Part shown: positions 1 to 9,380 of the stretch, piece after piece
How positions within the stretch are numbered: the first letter of the stretch is position 1
Layout: each line of letters opens with the position of its first letter
NCBI GenBank assembly: GCA_026416955.1
Contig: JAOAEE010000058.1
Coordinates: forward strand, 1 to 37,623
Direction: 5' to 3'
Source: Ignavibacteria bacterium
Lineage (GTDB): Bacteria > Bacteroidota > Ignavibacteria > Kapaibacteriales > UBA2268
DNA: 37,623 nt
Program-made: the position numbers and the translations under genes
Notes under the pieces: model-generated
What the model saw: only the letters and a program-made list of their open reading frames with translations
Told to the model about the DNA's origin: nothing
Databases searched by the model: none

Positions 1-208
1 ATAAGTTTCTGTTTTTCAACATCTTAATTGTTGTTTCATTAACTCCGAAATGTTTTATTTATTAATCTTGTTAAACATTTTTGGTTAGTAATGAACAATC
101 TATTTTTTATTTTATGTTACCCTCCCCAAGCAAGTGGATTGCTTAGTGTTTCTCTCAATCTTGCTGCTGACCCGCAACTCTAACAGAATATAATGATTCA
201 CCTTTTTT

Positions 209-484
209 GTGGAAGAAAATTTTGGGGATTCACTTTATTGTTCTTGTGGAAATACTCTTGCATCTTTGTCTCACACTAATGGTATAATCCCATATACTGT
301 TGAGTTGCCTATGAACTTTGTAGAAACATTTAAAGGAGAACAAAGCAAGTATTACAGAACCTCAATTGAAAATTTATTTAAAAAAGTGAGACTGATACTT
401 TGAAAAGATGGTCTCGACTATTTGAGTGGAGTATTTTTCTTCAATACAAAAGAGCTATTGAAAAGGTACTACAAGCCAGCCTAG
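209..484 (+). pseudogene. Unrecognised gene fragment with internal stop
   Basis: An open stretch of 64 codons from a GTG ends in TGA (401-403) and continues in the same frame for about 26 more protein-like codons to a TAG at 482-484. A TGA also lies just upstream in frame (194-196). The translated text looks like real protein, with a CSC motif near residue 12 and a mixed charged C-terminal part. I do not recognise the family. The stops on both sides and inside suggest a decayed coding sequence, but a chance open frame in AT-rich DNA cannot be excluded. Confidence 0.3.
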
Positions 485-660
485 TCGATAGTTATAGAAA
501 GTGTCGTGAATAAGATACGACTACAATTAAGTTGAGAAAGTGATTATTATGAATGCAAGAAGTAAAATAATGCTTGGAGAAGTATGGAAATTTTTTGAGA
601 TAAGAAAGAGTAGGTATTTTTTTTTCATTTATGAGCACCAAAATGTGAGAAGGAATTAAT

Positions 661-978
661 GTCAAGAAAAATTTTTCGGAACAGAAAATATGATTGAAGG
701 TGCGGGAGAGAACAAACCAAAACAGACTTACAATCGGAGTAGCAGTGGTAGAAACAAAAGCAAAGGCAACTAAGTTTTTACACTGGGAAGGGAAAAACAA
801 TATTCGAAGGGAACTTGAACGAAGGTAAGTATAAGTTCAAAGTATAGATAAAGGAACTTCCTAACAGGTTGTATTTTGTAATAGTGCAAGTTTTGCAAAG
901 CAAAAGGGAAACAAGATAATTTTAGCGAGTTTAAAAGATGATTTACTCAGATTTATCGACAATTTGGGATATATATGA
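661..978 (+). pseudogene. Possible decayed 3' end of an unrecognised gene
   Basis: One plus-strand frame carries two protein-like stretches (about 724-825 and 868-978) separated by stop codons. The last ends in TGA at 976-978. Its final 30 residues (alternating hydrophobic and charged, ending DLLRFIDNLGYI) vaguely recall the C-terminal helix of STAS-type domains, which is only an impression. It lies in a different frame from the fragment at 209-484, so the two could be parts of one frameshifted gene or be unrelated. No function can be assigned. Confidence 0.2.
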
Positions 979-1013
979 GGTTTGAGAGAGAAACCAAAAA
1001 TAGTCAAACAAAA

Positions 1014-1037
1014 ATAGGCGGGGATATACCCGCCTAT
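1014..1037 (-). terminator. Rho-independent terminator after the aldehyde dehydrogenase gene
   Basis: A perfect 9-bp stem (ATAGGCGGG at 1014-1022 pairing with CCCGCCTAT at 1029-1037) has a 6-nt loop. Read on the minus strand it is followed by TTTTTGTTT. It lies 33 nt beyond the stop codon of the minus-strand gene ending at 1071, so it probably ends the transcript that comes through radC and the dehydrogenase gene. Confidence 0.8.
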
Positions 1038-1070
1038 ATAAATAAACTTATGCACCAAAATCGAAAGGTT

Positions 1071-2552
1071 TTAGTAATTGTCGATTTGGGCCCTTTGCAG
1101 TTTATTGGAATAATCAATATAAACTGTTTTCCATTCAGTGAAGATATCGAAAACAGTCCAGCCACCTTCTCTGTGTCCATTGCCAGTACCTTTGACACCA
1201 CCGAACGGCATATGTGCTTCTGCCCCGATAGTAGGAGCATTAATATATGTGATACCTGCCTCAAGGTCCCGGATAGCGATGAATGCGTTATTAATGTTTG
1301 TTGTATAAATAGAAGAAGAAAGTCCATAGTCAACAGCGTTTGCAAGCTCGATTGCGTGTTCTAAAGACTCGGCTTTGGATACTGAAAGAATGGGACCAAA
1401 AATTTCTTCTTTAAAAAGGCGCATATTTGGAGTAACGTCGATGAATATTGTTGGCTCGAAGAAATACCCTTTTGCAAGTTCCCCGTCGGTTGCTCTTTTC
1501 CCGCCACAAACTAATTTTGCACCTTCTTCTAAACCAATTTTAACGTATTCTTCGCAAGTGCGAAGTTGTTGCTCGTGAATAACAGGTCCGACATCAACTC
1601 CCTCGTTTAAACCGTTACCAAGGCGAAGTTTTTTGGTTCTTTCAACAAGTTTGTTGATAAAAGAATCATATATATCTTTATGCAAAATTAATCTTGAAGT
1701 TGCAGTACATCTTTGTCCAGTAGTACCAAACGCGCCCCAAAGAACACCATCGAGGGCTAGTTCCATATTTGCATCGGGCATAACTATTAGAGGATTTTTA
1801 CCACCCATTTCGAGAGAAATTCTTTTGTTTAGTCGGCCGCAAATTTCTCCAAGTTTTGTTCCGATTTCGGTTGAACCAGTAAACCCAATAACTTTTACAT
1901 CTGGATGTTCAACAAGCATATTCCCCATATAACCTTTACCAAGCACAACGTTGAAAACTCCTGGTGGAACTCCAGCCTCTTCTAAAACTTCTGCGAAAAC
2001 CACTCCACTGTGTGGAACATCCTTTGATGGTTTGAAAACAACAGTATTACCAGCGGCAATGGCTGGAAGAATTTTCCAAGATGGAACCGCAATTGGGAAA
2101 TTGAAAGCAGTAATTACTCCAACTACACCTATTGGAACTCGAAACGATAGATTTGCTTTGTCGGGGAGTTCGCTTGGGGTGTTGTGTCCAAAAAGTCGCC
2201 GAGTTTCCGAAGCTGCATAATATGCGGTGTCTATTGCTTCTTGGATATCGCCTCGGGTTTCGAATACGGGTTTTCCCATTTCTCTGGTCATAATTCTAGC
2301 TATTTCTTCTTTCCTTCGAGCAAAAATATCCCCTGCTCTTTTGATAATTTCCCCTCGTTTAGGTGCAGGAACAAGTCGCCATCTTTTAAATGCTTCCTTA
2401 GCAGCTAAAACCGCTTCGTCGACATCTTCTTTTCCAGATTCTGGGAATTCGCCAATAATATCCTCTGTATTTGCTGGATTAATGTTTAAGAAGTACTTTC
2501 CACTTTTGGGTTCGACCCATTTACCATTGATAAAGTTTTTAAATCTTTGCAT
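1071..2552 (-). CDS. NAD(P)+-dependent aldehyde dehydrogenase
   Basis: A 493-residue enzyme of the ALDH superfamily, cytoplasmic, oxidising an aldehyde to its acid with NAD(P)+. The N-terminus FINGKWVEPKSGKYF is the usual family opening. The NAD-binding part has ITAFNFP and GNTVVFKPS, then GFTGSTEIG. The catalytic Glu lies in LEMGGKNP and the nucleophilic Cys in GQRCTATSR. The C-terminal PFGGVKGTGNGHREGG is intact. Overall it resembles the ALDH7-like or aminoadipate-semialdehyde-type dehydrogenases often annotated only as aldehyde dehydrogenase, so the substrate is not known. The ATG is preceded by AGGAGG at good spacing. It lies 51 nt after radC with no terminator between and is followed by a strong hairpin. 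Confidence 0.93.
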   Translation of the reverse strand: MQRFKNFINGKWVEPKSGKYFLNINPANTEDIIGEFPESGKEDVDEAVLAAKEAFKRWRLVPAPKRGEIIKRAGDIFARRKEEIARIMTREMGKPVFETRGDIQEAIDTAYYAASETRRLFGHNTPSELPDKANLSFRVPIGVVGVITAFNFPIAVPSWKILPAIAAGNTVVFKPSKDVPHSGVVFAEVLEEAGVPPGVFNVVLGKGYMGNMLVEHPDVKVIGFTGSTEIGTKLGEICGRLNKRISLEMGGKNPLIVMPDANMELALDGVLWGAFGTTGQRCTATSRLILHKDIYDSFINKLVERTKKLRLGNGLNEGVDVGPVIHEQQLRTCEEYVKIGLEEGAKLVCGGKRATDGELAKGYFFEPTIFIDVTPNMRLFKEEIFGPILSVSKAESLEHAIELANAVDYGLSSSIYTTNINNAFIAIRDLEAGITYINAPTIGAEAHMPFGGVKGTGNGHREGGWTVFDIFTEWKTVYIDYSNKLQRAQIDNY

Positions 2553-2603
2553 AAAACCTCCTATTTTGAATGAAAAGAATACAAAATTAACATAATTTAT
2601 TTT

Positions 2604-3338
2604 CTAAGGTTTGATATATCCAAGCCGAGCAAGGCTTGTAAATTTGTCGCCAGCTATTATAATGTGGTCTAATATTGGAATATCGATGAATTTACTTGCT
2701 TCTACAAGTTTGCGTGTCATATTAATATCCTCATCGGAAGGAGTAGGATTTCCTGAAGGATGGTTGTGAATGAGGATAATTGATGCTGCTGTTTCAATGA
2801 TAGCGAAGCGAAAGACTTCACGTGGATGAACTAAACTTGCATTCAGTGTACCTTCTGTTACCATTTTAATTCTGGTAATCTTATTTGTTGAATTTAAGAG
2901 AACAACATAAAATCTTTCTTGTTTGATACCTCGCAAAATAGGAATAAAATAGTTTGCAACATCCTCAGGAGAGCGAAAAATTGGGCTATCATCGAGACTT
3001 GCAGATTGAATTCTTCGGGATATTTCAAAAGCGGCAGAAAGCGTAATTGCCTTTGCAAGCCCAATTCCTTTGATGCTTTTCAATTCAGAAACGTCTCTCG
3101 AGGCGAGTTCCCGTAGATTTTGAAAGCGGTCGAGTAAGAATTTTGCAAGGTCAAGGGCAGAAAGATTTTTCGTTCCCGTTGAAATTAATATTGCAAGAAG
3201 CTCGGAGTCGGAAAGAGCCGAAGGACCATTTTTCAATAATCTTTCCCTTGGTCTTTCATCTTCTCTCCATTCCTTTATTGGTTTATAAATACTTTCTTTG
3301 TTATTGGGGTAAAAAGAATTATGCCTGACCTCTTCCAC
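2604..3338 (-). CDS. radC: RadC family (MPN/JAB domain) protein
   Basis: A 244-residue RadC (UPF0758) protein. The N-terminal part has the helix-hairpin-helix region (SALSDSELLAILISTGTKN, then LKSIKGIGLAKA). The C-terminal JAB domain carries the metal site HNHPSGNPTPSDED. Its cellular role is poorly defined despite the old DNA-repair name. The start is a GTG that lies inside the end of the upstream glycosylphosphotransferase gene (20-nt overlap), which indicates translational coupling with the polysaccharide operon. No ATG alternative exists before the conserved KEWREDERPRERL segment. Confidence 0.93.
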   Translation of the reverse strand: MEEVRHNSFYPNNKESIYKPIKEWREDERPRERLLKNGPSALSDSELLAILISTGTKNLSALDLAKFLLDRFQNLRELASRDVSELKSIKGIGLAKAITLSAAFEISRRIQSASLDDSPIFRSPEDVANYFIPILRGIKQERFYVVLLNSTNKITRIKMVTEGTLNASLVHPREVFRFAIIETAASIILIHNHPSGNPTPSDEDINMTRKLVEASKFIDIPILDHIIIAGDKFTSLARLGYIKP

Positions 3339-4728
3339 GAAGCACCAAGTATATTGTTCTTAAAATTATTTCTATATCAAGTTTAATGGACATATTTTCG
3401 ATGTAATAAAAATCATCTTTCAGTCGATTTTTTAGGTGTTCGACACTAATTTCGAATAGGGGAGATTTTACTTGGTTCCAGCCAGTGATGCCTGGACGAA
3501 CTACCAAGCGTCGCTTAAACAAAGGAACCATTTTGCTGTAACTTTCGATAAAAACTGGTCGTTCTGGCCGAGGACCAACCAAACTCATTTCTCCTTTAAG
3601 AACATTCCAAAATTGAGGAACTTCGTCGATATGGGTTTTTCTAAGGAACAGTCCTACTCGAGTTACTCTTGGGTCGTTGATAACAGTGGTTTTTGGTCCA
3701 GTTTTTTCTGCATCTGCATACATAGACCTAAATTTATAGCAAATAAAGATTTTTCCGTTTTTTCCAACCCGTTCTTGTTTGTATAAAATTGGACCTTTCG
3801 AGTCGAGTTTAATTAAAATGCCCACAATAATCCATAATGGTAATCCACCTATCAATACAATTAAACTAACAACTATATCTAATGTTCTTTTCAAGAATGC
3901 TTCCCAAGGTCGAAGCAGTTGCGTACTAATTTCAATAAGTGGAATAGAATAAAGAGGGAAAGTTTTTACTAATCCAGTTAAAACATCGTAAAGGTCTGGA
4001 ACAATTTTCACAACAACTTGCCTTTCTGCACATCTGTTTGCAATATCCAACAATACTTCGTGGTCTGGTTTCGAAATCGATATAAACAGTTCCGAAGGTT
4101 GAACTTCATCGAGTACTTTGTCGAGTTCCTCGAACTTGTAAATCGGGATATTAAAATTTTCGTTTTCGGTAGAGTTATCCAAAAGTATTAAGGCTTTAAC
4201 ATCGAAACCCCATTCTGTGTATGTATAAACTTTTTTTAATAAATCGAGTACTTCGTGTTTGGTGCCCAAAATTACTACTGGTATTTGAATTACTTTCTTT
4301 TGTCGGAGAAACTTTTGAAGCCTACGGGCAAAAAACCTACCTAAAAGTACAAAGAAAGTAATATCTACGAAATAAATTAGAAACAATAACCTTGGTCTTT
4401 GCGAACTATCTAAGAAAACGAAAAAGAACAACAAGAAGTTGAAAAAGAACGAGGTTTTGATAACAGAAAAGAATTCATCAAAAGGTGAGCGAACAAACCA
4501 ATTTCTATAAAGACCAGCAAAAAAGAAAGCCACTAACCAATATATTAGAAGAATAGCCCCGGTAACGACAGCATCGGTGAAAGATGGATGTATGTCTGTT
4601 TCGAACCAACCGGATTCAAAACGAATGTAGTAATGAATGACATAACTTATTGTAATAGCAATAATATCGAATGCTATTTCGAAAATTACGGGAGAATGTA
4701 AGTTGAACTTTTCTTTAAGTCTTTTCAT
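3319..4728 (-). CDS. Polyprenyl-phosphate sugar-phosphate transferase starting exopolysaccharide synthesis
   Basis: A 469-residue integral membrane enzyme of the WcaJ/WbaP type. It moves a sugar-1-phosphate from a nucleotide sugar to undecaprenyl phosphate, the first step in building a surface polysaccharide repeat unit. The N-terminal third has about four or five hydrophobic segments, then a nucleotide-binding-like middle region (VVILGTKHEV). The C-terminal bacterial sugar transferase domain starts with a membrane segment after KRTLD and contains YKFRSMYADAE, DEVPQFWNVLKGEMSLVGPRPE and the PGITGWNQV motif. It overlaps the preceding glycosyltransferase gene by 14 nt and radC by 20 nt, so it belongs to one operon. 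The sugar donor cannot be read from sequence. Confidence 0.93.
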   Translation of the reverse strand: MKRLKEKFNLHSPVIFEIAFDIIAITISYVIHYYIRFESGWFETDIHPSFTDAVVTGAILLIYWLVAFFFAGLYRNWFVRSPFDEFFSVIKTSFFFNFLLFFFVFLDSSQRPRLLFLIYFVDITFFVLLGRFFARRLQKFLRQKKVIQIPVVILGTKHEVLDLLKKVYTYTEWGFDVKALILLDNSTENENFNIPIYKFEELDKVLDEVQPSELFISISKPDHEVLLDIANRCAERQVVVKIVPDLYDVLTGLVKTFPLYSIPLIEISTQLLRPWEAFLKRTLDIVVSLIVLIGGLPLWIIVGILIKLDSKGPILYKQERVGKNGKIFICYKFRSMYADAEKTGPKTTVINDPRVTRVGLFLRKTHIDEVPQFWNVLKGEMSLVGPRPERPVFIESYSKMVPLFKRRLVVRPGITGWNQVKSPLFEISVEHLKNRLKDDFYYIENMSIKLDIEIILRTIYLVLRGRGQA

Positions 4729-5887
4729 TTTGGCTTACAAGACCTTCCAGTGTCCAACTTGAATTTTGTTTACCCAGTAATGCTCTAAAGATACCAGCTA
4801 TAGTTCCTGCAATTGAAAAGAAAACATACATAGGTATTCTTAAAATTTTTATACACTTTCCAGACAAATATAAATTTAATAAACCTATTGTAAAGATAAA
4901 AATAGTAAAAATGATTAGGATTAAGATAGTAAGTTTCAACAAATGAAGTTTGGTAAAAAGTAAAAAAATTAAAGCGCAAAGAATAAAAAAAGGGCTGAAC
5001 CAACGAAGCAGCTTGTGCGACAAAATAAAGAAAAGAATTAGTGGTTTCAAAAGAATTTCTGGAACAGAAAAAAGGGTTGAAATTCCACCAGCGGAAAAAC
5101 GCATTTTTCTATAATATTCTTTCCAGACTTCAACTCTTTCTCTCACATCGAAAACAAGAGCATCCTCTGCCATTATCATTCTTTTCCCTTTTCCAATAAT
5201 TTTAAGAAGGATAAAAAAGTCGTCGCAAACTTTATCGTTTGGAATTGGAACAAAAAAGCTCTTTCTAATGGCATAACAAGGACCATTATTGTTTACTGTT
5301 GAGTAAATGTCGCTTTCCCATTTCCGTATTCGCCCAAAAAATTTTTGGGTACTTTTCTCTTCGAATGTATATTCTGTTTTGCCTCGATGTGAAACAATAA
5401 TATTAGAAAGAACACCACCTACTTTCTCGTCGTTAAAGTAAGAAATTAATTTATGTAAAGTTTCTTTAGTTATTCTAATGTCAGCGTCAAGAAATACGAT
5501 AATTTCGTGCTTTGCTTTGGGGACTAACTGGTTTATAATGTAGTTTTTCCCTTTTTTTGGAAATAAATAATATTCAATAAAATTATGTTTTTTCGATACT
5601 TCCTCTAAGAGTTCATTTGTTTTGTCTGTCGAGCCGTCGGAACCAAAAATGTATTGAATTTTTGTTGTAGGATAGTCTGAGTTAATTATTGATTCTACTA
5701 ATGGAATAATATTTCTCTCCTCGTTATGGACGGGGGTGATTATTGTAATATTTGGTTCAAAATCTTTGCCAATATTAATCCTATTTTTGAAGATTTTGCG
5801 AATTAATGAAAGAATTAGTGGATAAATAATAAAGGGATATAAGCCAGCAAGTATTAATGTAAAAAATATTATTTCAGTAATTCCCAT
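4715..5887 (-). CDS. Membrane-bound family 2 glycosyltransferase
   Basis: A 390-residue GT-A fold glycosyltransferase anchored in the inner membrane. An N-terminal hydrophobic segment (residues about 4-28) is followed by the GT2 catalytic part: ITPVHNEERNI, FGSDGSTDKT, the metal-binding FLDADI and a CDDF acceptor-side motif. Hydrophobic segments fill roughly residues 285-375. Such enzymes extend polysaccharide chains from nucleotide sugars at the cytoplasmic face. The gene sits 2 nt after the Wzi-like gene and overlaps the glycosylphosphotransferase gene, so it acts in the same capsule or exopolysaccharide pathway. Donor and acceptor are unknown. Confidence 0.9.
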   Translation of the reverse strand: MGITEIIFFTLILAGLYPFIIYPLILSLIRKIFKNRINIGKDFEPNITIITPVHNEERNIIPLVESIINSDYPTTKIQYIFGSDGSTDKTNELLEEVSKKHNFIEYYLFPKKGKNYIINQLVPKAKHEIIVFLDADIRITKETLHKLISYFNDEKVGGVLSNIIVSHRGKTEYTFEEKSTQKFFGRIRKWESDIYSTVNNNGPCYAIRKSFFVPIPNDKVCDDFFILLKIIGKGKRMIMAEDALVFDVRERVEVWKEYYRKMRFSAGGISTLFSVPEILLKPLILFFILSHKLLRWFSPFFILCALIFLLFTKLHLLKLTILILIIFTIFIFTIGLLNLYLSGKCIKILRIPMYVFFSIAGTIAGIFRALLGKQNSSWTLEGLVSQNEKT

Positions 5888-5889
5888 AA

Positions 5890-7536
5890 TTAAAAGTCTT
5901 CGAACCGAAACACAAATTTCGTCAAAAAATATCCTTCCGAATTTTTGGGTTTTCTATATTCAATATGGAATTGAATGTTGAAATTTCGTACTACTTCAAT
6001 TCCGCCTAATAAAGTTAGTGTTAGTAAATCTTTTCGAATACCATCCAAAAACTTTACTCTTTCGTTATCGGTGGGAGAGTGATTGACGTTGAAATCACCG
6101 CCTACATTGCGAATAACTTTGCCACTGCTATCTGTAATGTTTGCCCCGTGCCTTTGATAAGAAATTTTAAAAATCAAAGGATAACGAGGAATAAAAAAAC
6201 TTTTTAACGAGAGGGAAATTTCATCAGAATTTGGGTTTAGATAAGTCCCAATTAATTTCCCATCATTAGTTCTGTTGTTGAGGTTGTTGAAGTGGGTGAA
6301 CATATAAGGTTCTACTCGTGTGTATTCTAGACCAAAGTCTATAGTTAAAGGAGATGCATAAATAAGACCAATGTTCCAAGCTGTTTTGTTCCCCCAGAAG
6401 TTTTTTCCTATTTCCGAGAAAATCAAATCTTCCATCATCCAGGTACCAAGTAGTTGAAATTTTGGAAGAATACACCATTCGAAGCTTAACCCCATAGCGG
6501 CTTTGTCGCGGTCGTGCAGCGAATGTTCGACAGATTTAAGAAAAGTAAAAGGATTTAAATATGCAAGTTCCACGCTTCGATTTGAATAGATAATAGTCTC
6601 GAAATATGTTAGGTTCCAATCTTTGAATTTGAAAGTGGCATAGTGGAGAACAAGATATTTCGGAGGAATTTCAGTTGAAAAACCAGCAGGTACCTCGGTT
6701 TTGGGTTTGGCAATTAGGCTAAAGTGTGAAAAGTTATAACGGAAGTTTTTGAAATTTACTCCAGCAAAAAACTCATCCATTGGTGGAGCATTGTCGGAAA
6801 CCATTAAGTTTTGGTTAACTCCGGAACCAAGGTAACGAGTTTCCCGCGAAATCCCAGTAAAGAACCATTTATTTTGATAACGAATATGCGATTCTACCAA
6901 GTCGAAGTCACTATTAAGAAGGGTAAATTTAACACTATTTGATAATGTTTTATCTTCTTGAATTCCAAGGGTTCTATTCCCAGAAAGGAATTTTCCGTTA
7001 GTGGCTTGAAGAAAATACCCCAAACAAGAATCAATTGTACCGTATATTCTGAAACCAAGGTTGCCATAGAAGGCTCTGTCTGTTTCAGTTTCGGGCGAAA
7101 GCTTTAAAACCGACCGAAGAGAACCCAAAGGTTTTACAGAAACAGAATTTTTATCCCCAGAATAATGATATATGTATTTATCATAATTAGAGAACATACG
7201 GTACGATAAAACTTGTGATGTATCAGTTTCGCTTGGGATTAATATTGCATTTTCTTTTTGAATGATACCAAACTCAAAAAGAAAGTTGTTCAAGTTCCTT
7301 CTTTCAAACTCATTTAATTTATCTTGGTGTTGTAAAATTTCTCTTAACATATTCTGGATTTCTTGACGAGTAAAAGGAATTTTAAAGAAACTGTTACCTT
7401 GGATTAATCCTTTCACTTGCATACGTTTGAGGAAATGATAAACTGGATTAGTTGTCGGAACATTTTCGACTTGTGAAAAAAGAAAAGTCTGTAAGAGAAT
7501 GAACCAAAAAAGAGTACATTTATATACTTTTGTCAT
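5890..7536 (-). CDS. Capsule assembly Wzi-like outer-membrane beta-barrel protein
   Basis: A 548-residue secreted protein with an N-terminal signal peptide (KVYKCTLFWFILLQTFLFSQ). A helical N-terminal stretch (VYHFLKRMQVKGLIQG to NFLFEFG) is followed by long alternating beta-strand sequence rich in Tyr, Phe and Asn, ending in aromatic FRFEDF, as in outer-membrane barrels. The arrangement matches the Wzi capsule assembly family, which holds capsular polysaccharide at the cell surface. It lies between the SLBB exporter (3-nt gap) and a glycosyltransferase (2-nt gap), which supports that role. The family call is from recalled resemblance and is less sure than the outer-membrane location. Confidence 0.68.
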   Translation of the reverse strand: MTKVYKCTLFWFILLQTFLFSQVENVPTTNPVYHFLKRMQVKGLIQGNSFFKIPFTRQEIQNMLREILQHQDKLNEFERRNLNNFLFEFGIIQKENAILIPSETDTSQVLSYRMFSNYDKYIYHYSGDKNSVSVKPLGSLRSVLKLSPETETDRAFYGNLGFRIYGTIDSCLGYFLQATNGKFLSGNRTLGIQEDKTLSNSVKFTLLNSDFDLVESHIRYQNKWFFTGISRETRYLGSGVNQNLMVSDNAPPMDEFFAGVNFKNFRYNFSHFSLIAKPKTEVPAGFSTEIPPKYLVLHYATFKFKDWNLTYFETIIYSNRSVELAYLNPFTFLKSVEHSLHDRDKAAMGLSFEWCILPKFQLLGTWMMEDLIFSEIGKNFWGNKTAWNIGLIYASPLTIDFGLEYTRVEPYMFTHFNNLNNRTNDGKLIGTYLNPNSDEISLSLKSFFIPRYPLIFKISYQRHGANITDSSGKVIRNVGGDFNVNHSPTDNERVKFLDGIRKDLLTLTLLGGIEVVRNFNIQFHIEYRKPKNSEGYFLTKFVFRFEDF

Positions 7537-7539
7537 TGA

Positions 7540-9261
7540 TTATTTTCTACTTGTTAAATTAATTATTAAGTAAGTCAAACTTATTAAAGTAGCTATTCCC
7601 GTGGCAATAAGGCTATAATATTGATATTCAGTTCCCGGGGGATAATCTGGAGGACCGGGTACATAAATTTCGTCACCGTCGTTAATTGTAACTTCGTTTG
7701 GTTTAAGCCAAACTTTTTGTGCCCCACGTATTACTCGAACTCGAGATTTTCGGGCAGTGCTAAGGTATCCACCAGCCTTTTCTATGTACCATTCGTAATT
7801 TTTACCTTTTTCGTATGTTACAAAACCCGGGTTTTTAACTTGGCCCCAAACATACACGCTGCGTGTTCTTTGTGGCAAAACAATTAGGTCTCCGTCGGAA
7901 AGAAGCACATTTTGTGTTTCATTTTTATTGACAATTAGGTCGTAAAAATCGCAAGAAACAAAGTATCCCTTTGTAAACAAGTCCATTTTAAATCGAGTGG
8001 TGTCCTCCATTGTCAAATTGCTTTGTTTGAAAATAGTGAACAAATCCAACGAAGGTTCTTCCCAAAATTGTCGTTTTTGATAACTTCTTAGAATAAAGGA
8101 TTTCGAAAGAGCTGGTTCACAAGTTAATCCGCCTGCAAGATTAATTAAATCCAACACACGAGTTTTTCCTAATTCGATTGGATATATACCCGGTTTTTCA
8201 ACACAACCATAAATACCTGCAACTCCATTTTTGTCATTGACTTGGGGTTTAATTTCCCCGACAATTACATTCATAAATGGTTCCAAAGCGAAATCGTTTT
8301 CGATTTTTAGGTTTCTATCGAAAGTAACTTTTTGTGTTTCCTTTCCATTTTGAACAATAATATTAGTAAAATCCACATTTTCTTTGAACCCTTTTGCAAA
8401 CGAGAACAAGTCGCTAACCTTATCGCCCGGTTTAAAATGATATTTTCCAGGTTGAACAACGGCACCCGAGATAGTAACATATTCAAAATTAACAGGAATG
8501 TAAGGAACAAAAATTTCGTCTCCTTCGCGAATGTAAGGGTCGTATTCAAAAGTATTTCGCGATTTGCTTAGCTCAAGGTCTGCCTTTTTAAAACCATAGT
8601 TTTGATTATAAATAAATATATTTCTGGTGGGAAAATAAAAATCGCTTGGAATACCTTTGTCGATTAGTTCAGATTGCCGCTTTCTTTCTAAGTCGTTAAC
8701 AAAAATAGAAGATTCGAGCTTACTGATTGTTGCTTCTTCGGTCGTATAGTCTGTATTTGCAATTGATATTGCATCGGAAACTCTAAAACTTGATGGAAGG
8801 TAGTATACCCCAGGCTTTTTCACATTTCCATATATTTTCACAAAGCAAGTTCGGGGCGAATAAAGCGAAATTGAAACAGAGGCGTTTGGATTGAATACCT
8901 TAATAACTCTCTCAACTTCTTTTTTTACTTCTAAAAGGGTTTTTCCTTTTACATCTACAAAGCCATAGCGTGGCAATATTAACTGTCCATCCGATGAAAT
9001 CTTTGTCAATTCTGGATTAATGTTGGTCGGGCTAATAAAAATGGTAAAAACATCGTTTGGACCAACATAGTAGAATGAATCTATTACAATGGTGGTTACT
9101 GGATATATTTCTTTTTCGGGTTTTATTTGTTGTTGAAATTGACTCTTAAGTTCATCCCCAATGCCAAGTTCTTTTTGAAAAGTTGGGAAACCAGTAACTT
9201 GTGAAAAAGATTGAAAAAATGCAATCATCAAAAATAACAAAGACCAATGAAACAGTTTCAT
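7540..9261 (-). CDS. Polysaccharide export protein with poly-export and multiple SLBB domains
   Basis: A 573-residue periplasmic or outer-membrane exporter of the Wza type. Signal peptide KLFHWSLLFLMIAFFQSFSQ, then a poly-export domain (VGPNDVFTIFIS, LILPRYGFVDVKGKTLLEVKKEV). About four SLBB-like beta-grasp units follow, recognised by repeats of GNVKKPGVY, GAVVQPGKY, GCVEKPGIY and GQVKNPGFV. A hydrophobic segment near the C-terminus (SLIATGIATLISLTYLIINL) could be the outer-membrane or inner-membrane anchor. I use the ATG at 9261 because the longer frame begins with TTG and extends the signal peptide without need. It is the first gene of the polysaccharide run, starting about 75 nt beyond the terminator of the sulfur block. 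Confidence 0.88.
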   Translation of the reverse strand: MKLFHWSLLFLMIAFFQSFSQVTGFPTFQKELGIGDELKSQFQQQIKPEKEIYPVTTIVIDSFYYVGPNDVFTIFISPTNINPELTKISSDGQLILPRYGFVDVKGKTLLEVKKEVERVIKVFNPNASVSISLYSPRTCFVKIYGNVKKPGVYYLPSSFRVSDAISIANTDYTTEEATISKLESSIFVNDLERKRQSELIDKGIPSDFYFPTRNIFIYNQNYGFKKADLELSKSRNTFEYDPYIREGDEIFVPYIPVNFEYVTISGAVVQPGKYHFKPGDKVSDLFSFAKGFKENVDFTNIIVQNGKETQKVTFDRNLKIENDFALEPFMNVIVGEIKPQVNDKNGVAGIYGCVEKPGIYPIELGKTRVLDLINLAGGLTCEPALSKSFILRSYQKRQFWEEPSLDLFTIFKQSNLTMEDTTRFKMDLFTKGYFVSCDFYDLIVNKNETQNVLLSDGDLIVLPQRTRSVYVWGQVKNPGFVTYEKGKNYEWYIEKAGGYLSTARKSRVRVIRGAQKVWLKPNEVTINDGDEIYVPGPPDYPPGTEYQYYSLIATGIATLISLTYLIINLTSRK

Positions 9262-9336
9262 CACAAACACCAATAAAGTTTACAAAATTACAAAAATAAA
9301 GGGAGTTGTTCGATGTTTGATTTCAACCGAAAAAAG

Positions 9337-9365
9337 AAAGGACTGCTCAATGAAAGCAGTCCTTT
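9337..9365 (-). terminator. Intrinsic terminator ending the sulfur gene block
   Basis: A perfect 11-bp stem (AAAGGACTGCT at 9337-9347 with AGCAGTCCTTT at 9355-9365) has a 7-nt loop and is followed on the minus strand by CTTTTTTCGG. It begins 15 nt past the dsrK stop codon and separates the sulfur block from the polysaccharide genes. The plus-strand side also has a short T run, but no plus-strand gene needs it here. Confidence 0.88.
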
Positions 9366-9380
9366 TTAGAAGATAATCCT

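Larger units (their letters stand above)
1..1013. other. Gene-poor, apparently decayed region
   Basis: This kilobase has no intact gene that I can support. It is AT-rich, and all open frames are short and unrecognised. Only the two plus-strand fragments listed separately look protein-like. I see no tRNA, rRNA, repeat array or insertion-sequence ends. A minus-strand open frame at 492-800 is rich in Phe, Ser and Ile as expected of a chance frame and is not annotated. Confidence 0.5.

Noticed and set aside
492-800. Minus-strand open frame of 102 codons
   Set aside because: Its translation has low-complexity Phe/Ser/Ile content, no motif and no ribosome site, as expected of a chance frame in AT-rich DNA.
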